A stretch of 64,000 nucleotides of DNA, taken from positions 25,820-89,819 of the forward strand of contig NZ_VICE01000111.1 in NCBI RefSeq assembly GCF_006546775.1, in the 5' to 3' direction. This DNA is from Marilutibacter aestuarii. GTDB taxonomy: Bacteria; Pseudomonadota; Gammaproteobacteria; Xanthomonadales; Xanthomonadaceae. The notes beneath the pieces are model-generated. The model worked only from the letters and a program-made list of their open reading frames with translations, ran no database searches and was not told the origin of the DNA. The translations under genes and the position numbers were made by a program. This document shows, in pieces, positions 14,689 to 23,683 of this stretch (within the stretch, counting starts at the first letter, position 1; each line of letters opens with the position of its first letter).

Positions 14689-17600
14689 TCAGCCGTCGAC
14701 CGCGCCGGATGCGGCGGAGCGCGAGGTCAACAGACGATCGAGCACCGACTTGAGCGCCAGTGGCTTGAGCGGCTTGGCGATCAGCGGCAGGCCGGCCTCG
14801 TGGACGGCGCGACGCACCGCCTCACCGGTGTCGGCGCTGAGGATCAGGGTCGGCCGGCTACCGAACGCCCCGGCCAGGCGCTCGGCGAGCGCGACGCCAG
14901 TGTCGCCATCGTCGAGGTGGTAGTCGAACAGCCACAACGCGGCAGGCATCGACGCCAGCGCCCGCTCCGCGACGGCGCCACCCTCGGCGGTGCGCACGCG
15001 GTATCCCCAGCCCCGCAGCACCGTCGCCAGGGCCGCCAATGCCTGGGGATCGTTGTCGACCACCAACACCTCGGAAGCGTCCGTCGCGCGCGAGGCCGCG
15101 GAGGTCGCCGCCGCGACCGCGCCGGCGCCGGCCAGGCGCGGCATCGCGACGTCGAACACGGTGCCCCGGCCCGGCTGGCTGCGCAGGCGGATCGGCACGC
15201 CGAGCAGTTGCGCGATGCGATCGGCGATCGACAGGCCCAGTCCGAGCCCTTGTCCCGGCGCGTCCTCGCCGCGGCGGAATTCGTCGAAGATGACGCGCTG
15301 CTGCTCCGGCGCGATGCCCGGTCCGGTGTCGTGCACTTCGATGCGCACCTGCCCGCCTTCGCGCCGCACGCCCAGCAATACATCGCCGTGCGGCGTGTAG
15401 CGCACCGCATTGGCAAGGAAGTTCTGCAGCACCCGTCGCAACAGTTGCGGATCGCTGTGCACCCAGGCGCGGCTGGGCACGTAATGGAAGGCCAGGCCGC
15501 GGGCCGCGGCGATGGCGCCGAATTCCGAGGCCAGCGGTTCGAGCACCTCCGCCAGCGGGAAGTCGCGCGACTGTGGCGCCAGACCGCCGGCCTGCAGCCG
15601 CGACATGTCGAGCAGGCCGGTCAGCAGGTCGCTGGTGGAGTCCAGCGCGCCGCTGATCTGCAGGACGGAGTCGCGCTGCGGACCCGCCACCTGTTGTTGG
15701 AGGGCGTCGGCGAACAATTGCGCGGCATGCAGCGGTTGCATCAGGTCGTGGCCGATCGCGGCGAGGAAGCGGCTCTTGGCCTCGTTGGCGCGTTCGGCCT
15801 CGCGCTTGGCCGCTTCCAGGTCGGTGGTGCGCTCGGCGACGCGCTGCTCCAGCGTCTCGTTGGCCTGGATGAGGCCGGCCTCGGCGCGACGGAACTCGGT
15901 GACGTCGGTGAAGGTCGCCACGAAGCCACCACCCGGCATGGGGTTGCCGCGGATCTCGACGATGCTGCCGTCGGGCAGCACGCGTTCGCTCAGATGCACG
16001 GTGCCGGCACGCATGTAGGCCAGCCGCCGCTCGAGCGCGCGCTCCATGTCGCCGTCCGGCGGCACCTGCCGCATCGCCCAGCGCGCGAGGTCGGCGATGG
16101 GACGCCCCACCTGCAGCAGGGACTCGGGGAAGCCGAAGAGCTCGACGTAGCGCCGGTTCCAGGCGACCAGTCGCAGGTCGGAATCGACCACGCTGATGCC
16201 CTGGCTCATGTTGTGCAGCGCGGCCTCGAGCACGCGCTGGTTGAAGCGCAGGTCGGCCGAGGCCTCACCGACGATCTGGGCGACCGTGTCCAGGCCGCTG
16301 CCGACCTCGCGACGGGCCGCATCGAGCAGCACGCGCGCCGACGCCGAGCCCAGCACCGCGGCCAGTTCGCGCTCGATCGCCGCTTCGGTCGCGGCCGGCA
16401 CCGGGCCATTGCCTTCCACGCCGTCCAGCCATTGCTGCACGCGCTCGCGCGGCAGGAAGCGCAGGCCGGCATCGCGCAATGTCTTCGCATCCAGCCCCCG
16501 CTGTGCGAACCGGGGGGCCTCACGGCGCAGCATGGCCGACAGCAGGGTCGCCGCCGTGCCCACGAAGAGGCTGGCCCCCACCGCGCGCCCCAGCCGGCTC
16601 CAGCCGGTCAGTCCGAACAGGCCGTCGGGCGAGAGCCAGGCCCAGCCCAGCGGGCCGTCGACCAGCCAGGCCGGCGACAGGCCGCGCGAGGCGAGGTACA
16701 TCGGCGTCAGCAGGACCCAGGCCCAGACCAGGAAGCCGGCGACCACGCCCACCACGGCGGCGCGGGGTGGCGTCTGCGGTCGCCAGACCGCGAAGCCGAG
16801 GGCGGGCGCGAGCGTGGCCAGCGCCGAGAACGATACCGCGCCCACGTCGGCCAGCGCATCGTTGCTCGCCACCAGCCGGCTGTAGCCCCATGCCAGCAGC
16901 ATGATGACCACGATGCCGCCGCGCCGGAGCGCGAGCACGCGACCGCGCAGGTCGCTGCCGTCGTTGCGCGACCAGGCGCCACGCAACAGTCCCGGGGCGA
17001 ACCAGTGGTTGCCGATCATCAGGCTGAGCGTCAGCGTGCTCACCACCACCATGCCCGTCGCCGCGCTGAGGCCGCCGAGGAAGGCGAGCAGGGCCAGCGC
17101 ATGCTGCCCCTGCGACAGCGGCAGGGCCAGCACATAGAGGTCGGAGGGAATGCCGGTGCCCCCGAGCAGCGCGCTGCCGGCCTTGGCCAGCGGCAGCACG
17201 GGCAGCGCGATCAGCAGCAGGTAGAGGGGGAACAGCCAGCGCGCCGTGCCGACGTCGCGCTCGTTGCGACATTCCACCACGCCGACATGGAACTGATGCG
17301 GGAGGATGAACATCGCCAGGCCGCCGAGCAGCACCAGCGGGATGAAGCCGCCGCTGGTGGGCGCGACCGGCAAGGCGACTGGCTGGGCCACGTGCGCCCC
17401 GGGCATGCCGGCCAGGCCGAACCAGACGAAGGCGCCGATGGCGAGCATCGCCACCAGCTTGAACACGGACTCGAAGGCCATCGCCAGCACCAGGCCGCGG
17501 TTGTGCTCGGCGGCGCTGGCGCGACGCGTGCCGAACAGCATCGCGAACAGGGCCATCGCCAGGGCCACGTACAGCGCGATGTCCTGCCAGGGCGGGACAC

Positions 17601-18060
17601 GATCGGGATCGGCCGCGCCCGCGGTGAGCATCGCGAAGCTCATCGCCACCGCCTTGAGCTGCAGGGCGATGTAGGGGACCAGTCCCAGCGCGGCGACCAG
17701 GGTCACCGTGGCCGCCAGCCAGGCGTCCTTGCCCAGGCGCGTGGCGATCAGGTCGGCCAGCGAGGTCGCGTTGGTTTCGCGCGCCAGTCGGACCAGGCGC
17801 ACCATGAAGCCCATCGCCAGTACGTAGAACAGGATCGCGCCCAGGAACGTGGGCGGCAGTGGCCAGCCGTAGCGCGCCGCCTGGGTGACGGTGCCGTAGA
17901 AGGTCCACGACGTGCAATGCACCGCCAGCGACAGCGCGTAGACGTGGCGCCAGTGGCGCGCCCATACCGTCGGGGTCCGCTCGGCATACAGGGCGGCGCC
18001 GAACATCAAGGCCAGCCAGGCCAGGCTGGCGATCGCGACGGTCGCGTAGCCGAGCGTCAT
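14689..18060 (-). CDS. Hybrid sensor kinase with sodium-symporter-like N terminus (CrbS/MxtR type)
   Basis: The 1123-residue protein has about twelve hydrophobic segments over residues 1-510 in a sodium/solute symporter (SSSF) arrangement. A linker and PAS domain follow (about 605-725, NMSQGISVVDSDLRLVAWN), then a coiled coil, a kinase core with His771 (AIGHDLMQPL), N box Asn880/Asn884, G boxes (DTGPGIA, GQGLGLGLSI), and a receiver with Asp1046 (LFDYHLDDG). This is the architecture of CrbS/MxtR, which responds to acetate-related signals and acts through a LuxR-type partner. The transporter part may sense rather than carry its ligand. A GACGGCGGGC hairpin separates it from the upstream TonB receptor gene. 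Confidence 0.9.
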   Translation of the reverse strand: MTLGYATVAIASLAWLALMFGAALYAERTPTVWARHWRHVYALSLAVHCTSWTFYGTVTQAARYGWPLPPTFLGAILFYVLAMGFMVRLVRLARETNATSLADLIATRLGKDAWLAATVTLVAALGLVPYIALQLKAVAMSFAMLTAGAADPDRVPPWQDIALYVALAMALFAMLFGTRRASAAEHNRGLVLAMAFESVFKLVAMLAIGAFVWFGLAGMPGAHVAQPVALPVAPTSGGFIPLVLLGGLAMFILPHQFHVGVVECRNERDVGTARWLFPLYLLLIALPVLPLAKAGSALLGGTGIPSDLYVLALPLSQGQHALALLAFLGGLSAATGMVVVSTLTLSLMIGNHWFAPGLLRGAWSRNDGSDLRGRVLALRRGGIVVIMLLAWGYSRLVASNDALADVGAVSFSALATLAPALGFAVWRPQTPPRAAVVGVVAGFLVWAWVLLTPMYLASRGLSPAWLVDGPLGWAWLSPDGLFGLTGWSRLGRAVGASLFVGTAATLLSAMLRREAPRFAQRGLDAKTLRDAGLRFLPRERVQQWLDGVEGNGPVPAATEAAIERELAAVLGSASARVLLDAARREVGSGLDTVAQIVGEASADLRFNQRVLEAALHNMSQGISVVDSDLRLVAWNRRYVELFGFPESLLQVGRPIADLARWAMRQVPPDGDMERALERRLAYMRAGTVHLSERVLPDGSIVEIRGNPMPGGGFVATFTDVTEFRRAEAGLIQANETLEQRVAERTTDLEAAKREAERANEAKSRFLAAIGHDLMQPLHAAQLFADALQQQVAGPQRDSVLQISGALDSTSDLLTGLLDMSRLQAGGLAPQSRDFPLAEVLEPLASEFGAIAAARGLAFHYVPSRAWVHSDPQLLRRVLQNFLANAVRYTPHGDVLLGVRREGGQVRIEVHDTGPGIAPEQQRVIFDEFRRGEDAPGQGLGLGLSIADRIAQLLGVPIRLRSQPGRGTVFDVAMPRLAGAGAVAAATSAASRATDASEVLVVDNDPQALAALATVLRGWGYRVRTAEGGAVAERALASMPAALWLFDYHLDDGDTGVALAERLAGAFGSRPTLILSADTGEAVRRAVHEAGLPLIAKPLKPLALKSVLDRLLTSRSAASGAVDG

Positions 18061-18151
18061 GCCGGCCGCCCCCCGCCGCTGTCACGCCGATCCATTTGCC
18101 GCCTCACCGTGTCCACCTGCCTGCGACGCCCCGTCGCGAGCATAACGCAGC

Positions 18152-18175
18152 GACGGCGGGCCGGAGCCCGCCGTC
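18152..18175 (-). terminator. Strong hairpin downstream of the TonB receptor gene
   Basis: GACGGCGGGC (18152-18161), CGGA, GCCCGCCGTC (18166-18175) is a perfect 10-bp GC stem 30 bp after the receptor stop and 92 bp before the kinase start. No T run follows on either strand, so it may work as a 3' stabiliser or a Rho-assisted end, not as a classical intrinsic terminator. Confidence 0.55.
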
Positions 18176-18205
18176 GATCCAGCGTATCGTCGGTGCGGGC
18201 CCGGG

Positions 18206-20395
18206 TCAGAAGTCGTACCGCGCGGTCAGGCTGACCTCGCGCGGGGGGCCGTAGAAGCCGGTCAGCACCCCGAGCACCGGGATGTTGTAGCCGGTGGTGC
18301 GATACTCTTCGTCGAGCAGGTTCTTGCCCTGCAACGACAGGCTCCAGGTGTCGTTGGCACGCCAGATCACGCCCGCGTTGAGCAGGCCGTAGCCGTCCTG
18401 CCTGATCGCCTCGGAGAGGTCGGTGGTCGGGTAGACCTCGCTCTGGTAGCTGTAGCCCACGCGGGTGGAGACATCGCCGCCATTGGCCAGCGGCAGGCGG
18501 TACTCCACGTTGATCGCCCCGGAGAACTCCGGCGCGTTGGTGAACTCCTGGCTGTCGGCGACGTTGACGCCGTTGGTGATGAACTCGTCGTACTCCGCGT
18601 CCAGCCAGGCCAGGTTGCCGGAGATCGCCCAGTGCTGCGAGGGCAGCCACTGGTACTCCACCTCTACGCCGTTGACCGTGCCTTCGCCGGCGTTGGTGAA
18701 GTCACCGAAGAAGGAGTCCTCCACGCCGTCGCCGTCGGCGTCGAAGGCGGTGAAGACCGACAGCTGGATGTCCTTGTAGCGATTGTGGAACGCGGCCAGG
18801 TTCAGGAACAGGGTCTGGTCGAGGAAGGCCATCTTGCTGCCGACCTCGTAGCTGTCGACCACCTCGTCGTCGAAGGGCTCGGCCGAGCGCGGCACCGCGG
18901 TCGCCTGGGCGCGGATGTTGTAGCCGCCCGACTTGAAGCCGCGCGAGGCGGCGCCGTAGACCATGATGTCCGGGGTCACCTGGTAGTCCAGCGAGACCTT
19001 CGGCGAGGTGTTCTTGAAGTTGATCGTCTTGTCGAAGTCGGCCGCGACCGAGATCGGCGTCGTGTAGGTGGCGTCGCTGTAGCCGCGGTTGAGGACGTCG
19101 GCGCGCTTGTCCTCGTCGGTGTAGCGGGCGCCGACGTCGAGCTGCAGGCGGTCGGTCAGGTCGAAGGTCCAGTCGGCGTACAGCGCGAAGCTCTCGGTGT
19201 ACACCGTGCCCTGGGTATCGCCGAACAGCAGGCCGAAGAAGTTGTTGAGCACCTGCCCGCCGGCCTCGCCGTCGAACCAGTACAGGCCCATCACGCCGCG
19301 CGCGCGACCACCGGCATCGTAGTTGACCTGCAGCTCGTTGCTGACCTGCTCGTCGCTGTAGAAGGCCTTCACGTCGGCGATCGTGTTGGGCAGCGTGTCG
19401 AAGTCGATGTTGGTCTCGGTGTCGGATTCGCGCTTGGCGATGACGTACTTCGCCGACCAGTCGTCGTTGACGCGCCAATTGGCGGTCGCCGAAAGGCCCT
19501 GCATGTCGGTGTCGTTGACGTTCGGCATGCCGTTGCGCACGTCGTAGCGGTCGTCGAGCGGCGCATAGCCGGGCGCGAACGGGTTGGGCGCGAGCATCTT
19601 CGCCCCGCGCACGCCGGACTGGTCGTCCATCCAGTCGTAGGCGAAGCGGATGTCGAAATCGTCGCTGACATAGGCGCCCAGTTCGGCACGCAGGGTCAGG
19701 ATTTCCTTGTCGCTCACGTCCTGCTTGGTGATCCGGTTCTCGCCGTAACCGTCGCGGTTGAGGCTGGCGACCGAGATCCGGCCGCGCAGGGCATCGTTGC
19801 CGCCGAACGAGCCGCCCAGCGCGGCCTTGACGTCGAGCTGCCCGTTGGTGCCCGCGGTGACCGAGGCGAAGCCGTCGGTGCTGGCCGGCAGGCCGCGCGA
19901 GATGTACTTGATCGCGCCGCCGATGGTGTTCTTGCCATAGAGCGTGCCCTGCGGGCCGCGCAGCACTTCGATGCGGTCGACGTCGAACACGTCCAGCAGC
20001 GCGCCCTGGGGCCGGGCGATGTAGACATCGTCGAGGTAGATGCCCACGCCCGGGTCGACGCCCCACAGCGGGTCGGACTGGCCGATGCCGCGGATGTAGG
20101 CGGTGACCGTGCTGCTGGAGCCGCGCGCGGCGTAGATGGTCAGGTTGGGCACCTGCGCGTCCAGGTCGGACAGGTCCTCGACGTCGAGCCTGTCGAGGGC
20201 GTCGGCGGTGAACGCGGTGACGGCGACCGGCACTTCCTGCAGGGTCTCCTCGCGCTTGCGGGCGGTGACCGTGACCGCGTCGAGGGTCGCCGCGGCGCGC
20301 TCGCCCTGCGCCGCGGTGGTGCCGGCGTCCTGCGCCCAGGCACTGGGTGCCAGCAATGCGCAGGTAATGGCGATGCTCAGGTGTTTGCGGTTCAT
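18206..20395 (-). CDS. TonB-dependent outer-membrane receptor
   Basis: The 729-residue protein has a signal peptide (MNRKHLSIAITCALLAPSAWAQ), a TonB-box-like LDAVTVTARKRE, the plug domain with IRGIG, DVYIARPQGALLDVFD and VLRGPQGTLYGKNTIGGAI, and a 22-strand-type barrel ending in LTARYDF with the usual terminal Phe. It belongs to the group of TonB receptors common in Caulobacter and xanthomonads that import non-iron substrates. The ligand is unknown. GAGAGGA precedes the ATG. It is divergent from the GntP-type permease (195-bp gap), which suggests a shared substrate, perhaps a hydroxybutyrate oligomer, but that link is inference. Confidence 0.9.
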   Translation of the reverse strand: MNRKHLSIAITCALLAPSAWAQDAGTTAAQGERAAATLDAVTVTARKREETLQEVPVAVTAFTADALDRLDVEDLSDLDAQVPNLTIYAARGSSSTVTAYIRGIGQSDPLWGVDPGVGIYLDDVYIARPQGALLDVFDVDRIEVLRGPQGTLYGKNTIGGAIKYISRGLPASTDGFASVTAGTNGQLDVKAALGGSFGGNDALRGRISVASLNRDGYGENRITKQDVSDKEILTLRAELGAYVSDDFDIRFAYDWMDDQSGVRGAKMLAPNPFAPGYAPLDDRYDVRNGMPNVNDTDMQGLSATANWRVNDDWSAKYVIAKRESDTETNIDFDTLPNTIADVKAFYSDEQVSNELQVNYDAGGRARGVMGLYWFDGEAGGQVLNNFFGLLFGDTQGTVYTESFALYADWTFDLTDRLQLDVGARYTDEDKRADVLNRGYSDATYTTPISVAADFDKTINFKNTSPKVSLDYQVTPDIMVYGAASRGFKSGGYNIRAQATAVPRSAEPFDDEVVDSYEVGSKMAFLDQTLFLNLAAFHNRYKDIQLSVFTAFDADGDGVEDSFFGDFTNAGEGTVNGVEVEYQWLPSQHWAISGNLAWLDAEYDEFITNGVNVADSQEFTNAPEFSGAINVEYRLPLANGGDVSTRVGYSYQSEVYPTTDLSEAIRQDGYGLLNAGVIWRANDTWSLSLQGKNLLDEEYRTTGYNIPVLGVLTGFYGPPREVSLTARYDF

Positions 20396-20450
20396 GCGTG
20401 TCCTCTCCCCAGGTGCCAACCGATATCGGAATGATGGTGTGCAGTACGAC

Positions 20451-20466
20451 GACGGGGGTCCCCGTC
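20451..20466. promoter_or_regulatory. Perfect short palindrome in the receptor/permease divergent region
   Basis: GACGGGG (20451-20457), GT, CCCCGTC (20460-20466). It lies 56 bp from the receptor start and 125 bp from the permease start. It may be an operator or a leader hairpin in the receptor mRNA. Confidence 0.35.
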
Positions 20467-20590
20467 CTGGAGCACAGACTAGGAGGGGGCGCCCGGCGCG
20501 ACTGCTGTACCTTCGGACAATGCCCACGCGCCGCCGCGTTGCAGAGACTCCGGACTGTCGAGGGCCCGCCGGGGCGCCGGGGAGCAAGGA

Positions 20591-21994
20591 ATGGAGTTTC
20601 TGATCGTACTGGGGGCGCTGTGCTTCCTGATGTTCGTCGCTTATCGCGGCTACAGCGTGATCCTGTTCGCGCCCATCGCCGCACTGGGCGCCGTGCTGCT
20701 GACCGACCCCGGCCTGGTCGCGCCCATGTTCACCGGCCTGTTCATGGACAAGATGGTCGGCTTCATCAAGCTCTATTTCCCGGTGTTCCTGCTGGGGGCC
20801 ATCTTCGGCAAGCTGATCGAGCTGTCGGGGTTCTCGAAGTCGATCGTCGCCGCGACGATCAGGCTGCTCGGGGCCCAGCGCGCGATGCTGTCGATCGTCG
20901 TGGTCTGCGCCCTGCTCACCTACGGCGGCGTCTCGCTGTTCGTGGTGGTGTTCGCCGTCTATCCGTTCGCGGCCGAGCTGTTCCGCCAGAGCGACATCCC
21001 CAAGCGCCTGATCCCGGGCACGATCGCGCTGGGTGCCTTCACCTTCACCATGGATGCGCTGCCCGGGACGCCGCAGATCCAGAACATCATCCCCACCGCA
21101 TTCTTCGGGACCAACTCCTGGGCCGCGCCGGTCCTGGGCACGCTGGGCGGCATCTTCATCCTCGTCCTCGGCATGGCCTACCTGGAATCGCGCCGTCGCA
21201 AGGCCGCCCGTGCCGGCGAGGGCTACGGCGACCCGGCGAGCCTGGTCAACGAACCCGCGCCCTTCACCGACGACCGCCTCGCCAACCCCTGGCTGGCGAT
21301 CCTGCCACTGGTGCTGGTGGGCGTGTCCAACAAGCTGTTCACGCTCTGGATCCCGCGCGTGTATGGCCAGACCCACAGTTTCGACCCGGCGGTGGTCGGC
21401 GACGCCGCGCCCGTGGTGCAGGAGGTCTCGAAGATCGCCGCGATCTGGGCGGTCGAGGCGGCGCTCCTCGTTGGCATCCTTTCGGTCATCGCGCTCGCCT
21501 GGAAGCCGGTCACCGCGCGCTTCGCCGAGGGCAGCAAGAGCGCCGTCGGCGGTGCCCTGCTCGCCTCCATGAACACCGCGTCGGAATACGGCTTCGGTGC
21601 GGTGATCGCCGCCCTGCCCGGCTTCCTCATCGTGGCCAACGCCCTGGGCTCGATCCCCAACCCGCTGGTCAACGAAGCGGTGACGGTCACCGCGCTCGCC
21701 GGCATCACCGGCTCGGCCTCGGGCGGCATGAGCATCGCCCTGGCGGCGATGGCCGATACCTTCATCGCCAACGCCAATGCCGCCGGCATCCCCATGGAGG
21801 TGTTGCACCGGGTCGCGGCGATGGCGTCGGGCGGCATGGACACCCTGCCCCACAACGGCGCGGTGATCACCCTGCTGGCGGTCACCGGCCTCACCCACCG
21901 GCAGGCCTACAAGGATGTCTTCGCGATCACGATCATCAAGACGCTGGCGGTGTTCTTCATCATCGGGGTGTTCTACGCGACCGGCCTGGTCTGA
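20591..21994 (+). CDS. GntP-family permease, possible D-3-hydroxybutyrate transporter
   Basis: The 467-residue inner-membrane protein has about twelve hydrophobic segments and the GntP-type signatures LTYGGVSLFVVVFAVYP and TMDALPGTPQIQNIIPT. These are closest to the YxjC-like branch, often annotated as hydroxybutyrate permeases, rather than to gluconate transporters. The substrate is inferred from that branch and from the neighbouring 3-hydroxybutyrate oligomer hydrolase and PHA synthase genes; citrate or another hydroxy acid is possible. GGGGAG is placed 6 nt before the ATG. No clear terminator is seen after the stop. Confidence 0.75.
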   Translation: MEFLIVLGALCFLMFVAYRGYSVILFAPIAALGAVLLTDPGLVAPMFTGLFMDKMVGFIKLYFPVFLLGAIFGKLIELSGFSKSIVAATIRLLGAQRAMLSIVVVCALLTYGGVSLFVVVFAVYPFAAELFRQSDIPKRLIPGTIALGAFTFTMDALPGTPQIQNIIPTAFFGTNSWAAPVLGTLGGIFILVLGMAYLESRRRKAARAGEGYGDPASLVNEPAPFTDDRLANPWLAILPLVLVGVSNKLFTLWIPRVYGQTHSFDPAVVGDAAPVVQEVSKIAAIWAVEAALLVGILSVIALAWKPVTARFAEGSKSAVGGALLASMNTASEYGFGAVIAALPGFLIVANALGSIPNPLVNEAVTVTALAGITGSASGGMSIALAAMADTFIANANAAGIPMEVLHRVAAMASGGMDTLPHNGAVITLLAVTGLTHRQAYKDVFAITIIKTLAVFFIIGVFYATGLV

Positions 21995-22103
21995 GGCCGC
22001 GGGCTTCACGGGACGGTAGGGCCGACGTTGGAACTGGGGTAGCCGCATCGCGGGTCGCGCCGCACGGCTTCACTCACCCCTTCCCGACCATCGAGGTATC
22101 CCC

Positions 22104-22457
22104 ATGGCCTACGTGCCTCCGCAGCAGCGCAGGATCGGCGCCGCCACCGCCCTGCTGGGCAATCCGCCGCCCCATGACCCCAACCCGATCTTCGCCCAGG
22201 TCCCGCAGGATGCCTGGGCTCAGCGCGGCTACCAGTACACCCTGACGATGCAGTGGGCGAACGTGCCCGTCCCGCAGCTCCCTCCGATCACGGTCCGCGC
22301 CCACGTCCACTACGCCTGGAACGCCAACCTGGCGCGCTGGGACCGGTTTGCCGGCAACGCCTGGATCGAGGACGTGGTCAACTGGAGCACGCCGACCACG
22401 CCCCCGGTCGTGGCGATGGCCCCGGCCCAACCCCCCGACCCGGACTACCACCCCTGA
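22104..22457 (+). CDS. Hypothetical 117-residue protein
   Basis: The protein is Pro-, Ala- and Trp-rich and shows no signal peptide or membrane segment. The N terminus is MAYVPPQQRR and the C terminus a Pro-rich tail ending DPDYHP. A strand-rich middle part (YTLTMQWANV, ITVRAHVHYAWN, ARWDRFAGNAWIEDVVNW) could form a small beta fold. GAGG lies before the ATG and codon use matches the neighbours, so it looks translated. I do not recognise the family. It lies between the permease and dinB on the same strand. Confidence 0.6.
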   Translation: MAYVPPQQRRIGAATALLGNPPPHDPNPIFAQVPQDAWAQRGYQYTLTMQWANVPVPQLPPITVRAHVHYAWNANLARWDRFAGNAWIEDVVNWSTPTTPPVVAMAPAQPPDPDYHP

Positions 22458-22498
22458 GTCCGCCTTCGCGGGCGCCCCGGGCAGGCGCGCCCGCACAC

Positions 22499-22523
22499 CC
22501 TGCTGACGCCCGCTGTCAGCAGG
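22499..22523. promoter_or_regulatory. 9-bp inverted repeat upstream of dinB
   Basis: CCTGCTGAC (22499-22507) and GTCAGCAGG (22515-22523) are exact reverse complements with a 7-nt spacer, ending 26 bp before the dinB ATG. It is not either of the LexA boxes known from Xanthomonas. It could be an operator or an mRNA leader stem. Confidence 0.45.
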
Positions 22524-22549
22524 ACGCGGTATCGTTCCACCGAATCCCG

Positions 22550-23674
22550 ATGCCGTCGCCCGTGTCCGCTGCCCCGCTCCGCAAGATCGTCCATGTCGAC
22601 ATGGATGCGTTCTACGCATCGGTGGAACAGCGCGATGCGCCCGAACTGAAGGGGCAACCGGTCGTGGTGGCCTGGCGCGGCGCGCGCTCGGTGGTGTGCG
22701 CCGCCAGCTACGAGGCGCGACGCTTCGGCGTGCGCTCGGCGATGCCCGCGGTGCGGGCGGAGCGGCTGTGTCCACATGCGGTGTTCGTGCCGCCCGACTT
22801 CCCGCGCTACAAGGCCGTTTCGCGGCAGATCCGGGCGATCTTCGCCCGCCATACCGACCTCATCGAGCCCCTGTCCCTGGACGAGGCGTATCTCGACGTC
22901 ACCGAGACCAAGACCGGGATGCCCTCGGCGACGGCCACCGCCGAGGCCATCCGCGCCGCGATCCGCGAGGAGACCGGCCTGACCGCCTCGGCGGGCATCG
23001 CGCCGAACAAGTTCCTGGCGAAGATCGCCTCGGACTGGCGCAAGCCCGACGGCCAGCTCGTGCTGCGCCCGCGCGACGTCGATGCCTTCCTGCAGCCCTT
23101 GCCGGTCGGGCGGCTCCCCGGCGTCGGCCAGGTCACCGAGCGCCGCCTGGCGCGCCTGGGCATCGCCACGGTGGGCGACCTGCGCGGACTCGGCCAGGCC
23201 GAGCTGGAACGGACGTTCGGCCGCTGGGGTGCGCGCCTGCACCGCCTGTCGATGGGCGTGGACGACAACCCCGTGCAACCCGAACGCCCGACCATGCAGG
23301 TGTCCTCGGAGGACACCTTCCCCGAGGACCTGCCGCTGTCGTCGCTGGCGCCCCATATCCAGCGCCTGGCCGAGAAGACCTGGGCCGGCTACCAGCGCGA
23401 ACGCGCGCGCGATCCGCAGCGCCTGGCCCGCACCGTGGTGCTGAAGCTCAAGACCGCCGACTTCCGCATCCTCACCCGCAGCCTGACGCTGCCGGCGTTG
23501 CCCGCGGACGCGCAGGGACTGGCCGAGGTCGCCTGCGAGCTGCGGCAGCGCGTGGACCTGCCCCGGGAGACGCTTTACCGCCTGGTCGGGGTCGGCCTCT
23601 CGGGCTTCGTCGACGGTGAGGGCGAAACCGCCCAGATCGATCTGTTCGAGGCACGCGACCCGGGCGACGCGTGA
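22550..23674 (+). CDS. dinB: DNA polymerase IV
   Basis: The 374-residue Y-family polymerase has the catalytic motifs HVDMDAFYASVE and EPLSLDEAYLDVT, the helix-hairpin-helix region (LPGVGQVTERRLARLG), and the little-finger domain. Length matches E. coli DinB (351) with a short C-terminal extension. It copies damaged templates with low fidelity. The C terminus ends in a QIDLFEA motif that fits a beta-clamp binding peptide (QxxLF). The start at 22550 has no strong ribosome binding site; a GTG at 22562 is an alternative. It is convergent with the serine hydrolase gene, 9 bp away. Confidence 0.95.
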   Translation: MPSPVSAAPLRKIVHVDMDAFYASVEQRDAPELKGQPVVVAWRGARSVVCAASYEARRFGVRSAMPAVRAERLCPHAVFVPPDFPRYKAVSRQIRAIFARHTDLIEPLSLDEAYLDVTETKTGMPSATATAEAIRAAIREETGLTASAGIAPNKFLAKIASDWRKPDGQLVLRPRDVDAFLQPLPVGRLPGVGQVTERRLARLGIATVGDLRGLGQAELERTFGRWGARLHRLSMGVDDNPVQPERPTMQVSSEDTFPEDLPLSSLAPHIQRLAEKTWAGYQRERARDPQRLARTVVLKLKTADFRILTRSLTLPALPADAQGLAEVACELRQRVDLPRETLYRLVGVGLSGFVDGEGETAQIDLFEARDPGDA

Positions 23675-23683
23675 CGCCGGGCC

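Noticed and set aside
14641-18234. 1197-codon open frame on the plus strand opposite the hybrid kinase
   Set aside because: It is an antisense shadow caused by high GC at third codon positions. Its translation is Arg/Gln/His/Gly-rich with no domain, while the opposite strand has complete kinase motifs.
20396-22048. Extension of the TonB receptor frame across the permease gene
   Set aside because: The receptor has a proper signal peptide and ribosome binding site at 20395; the extension is antisense low-complexity sequence.
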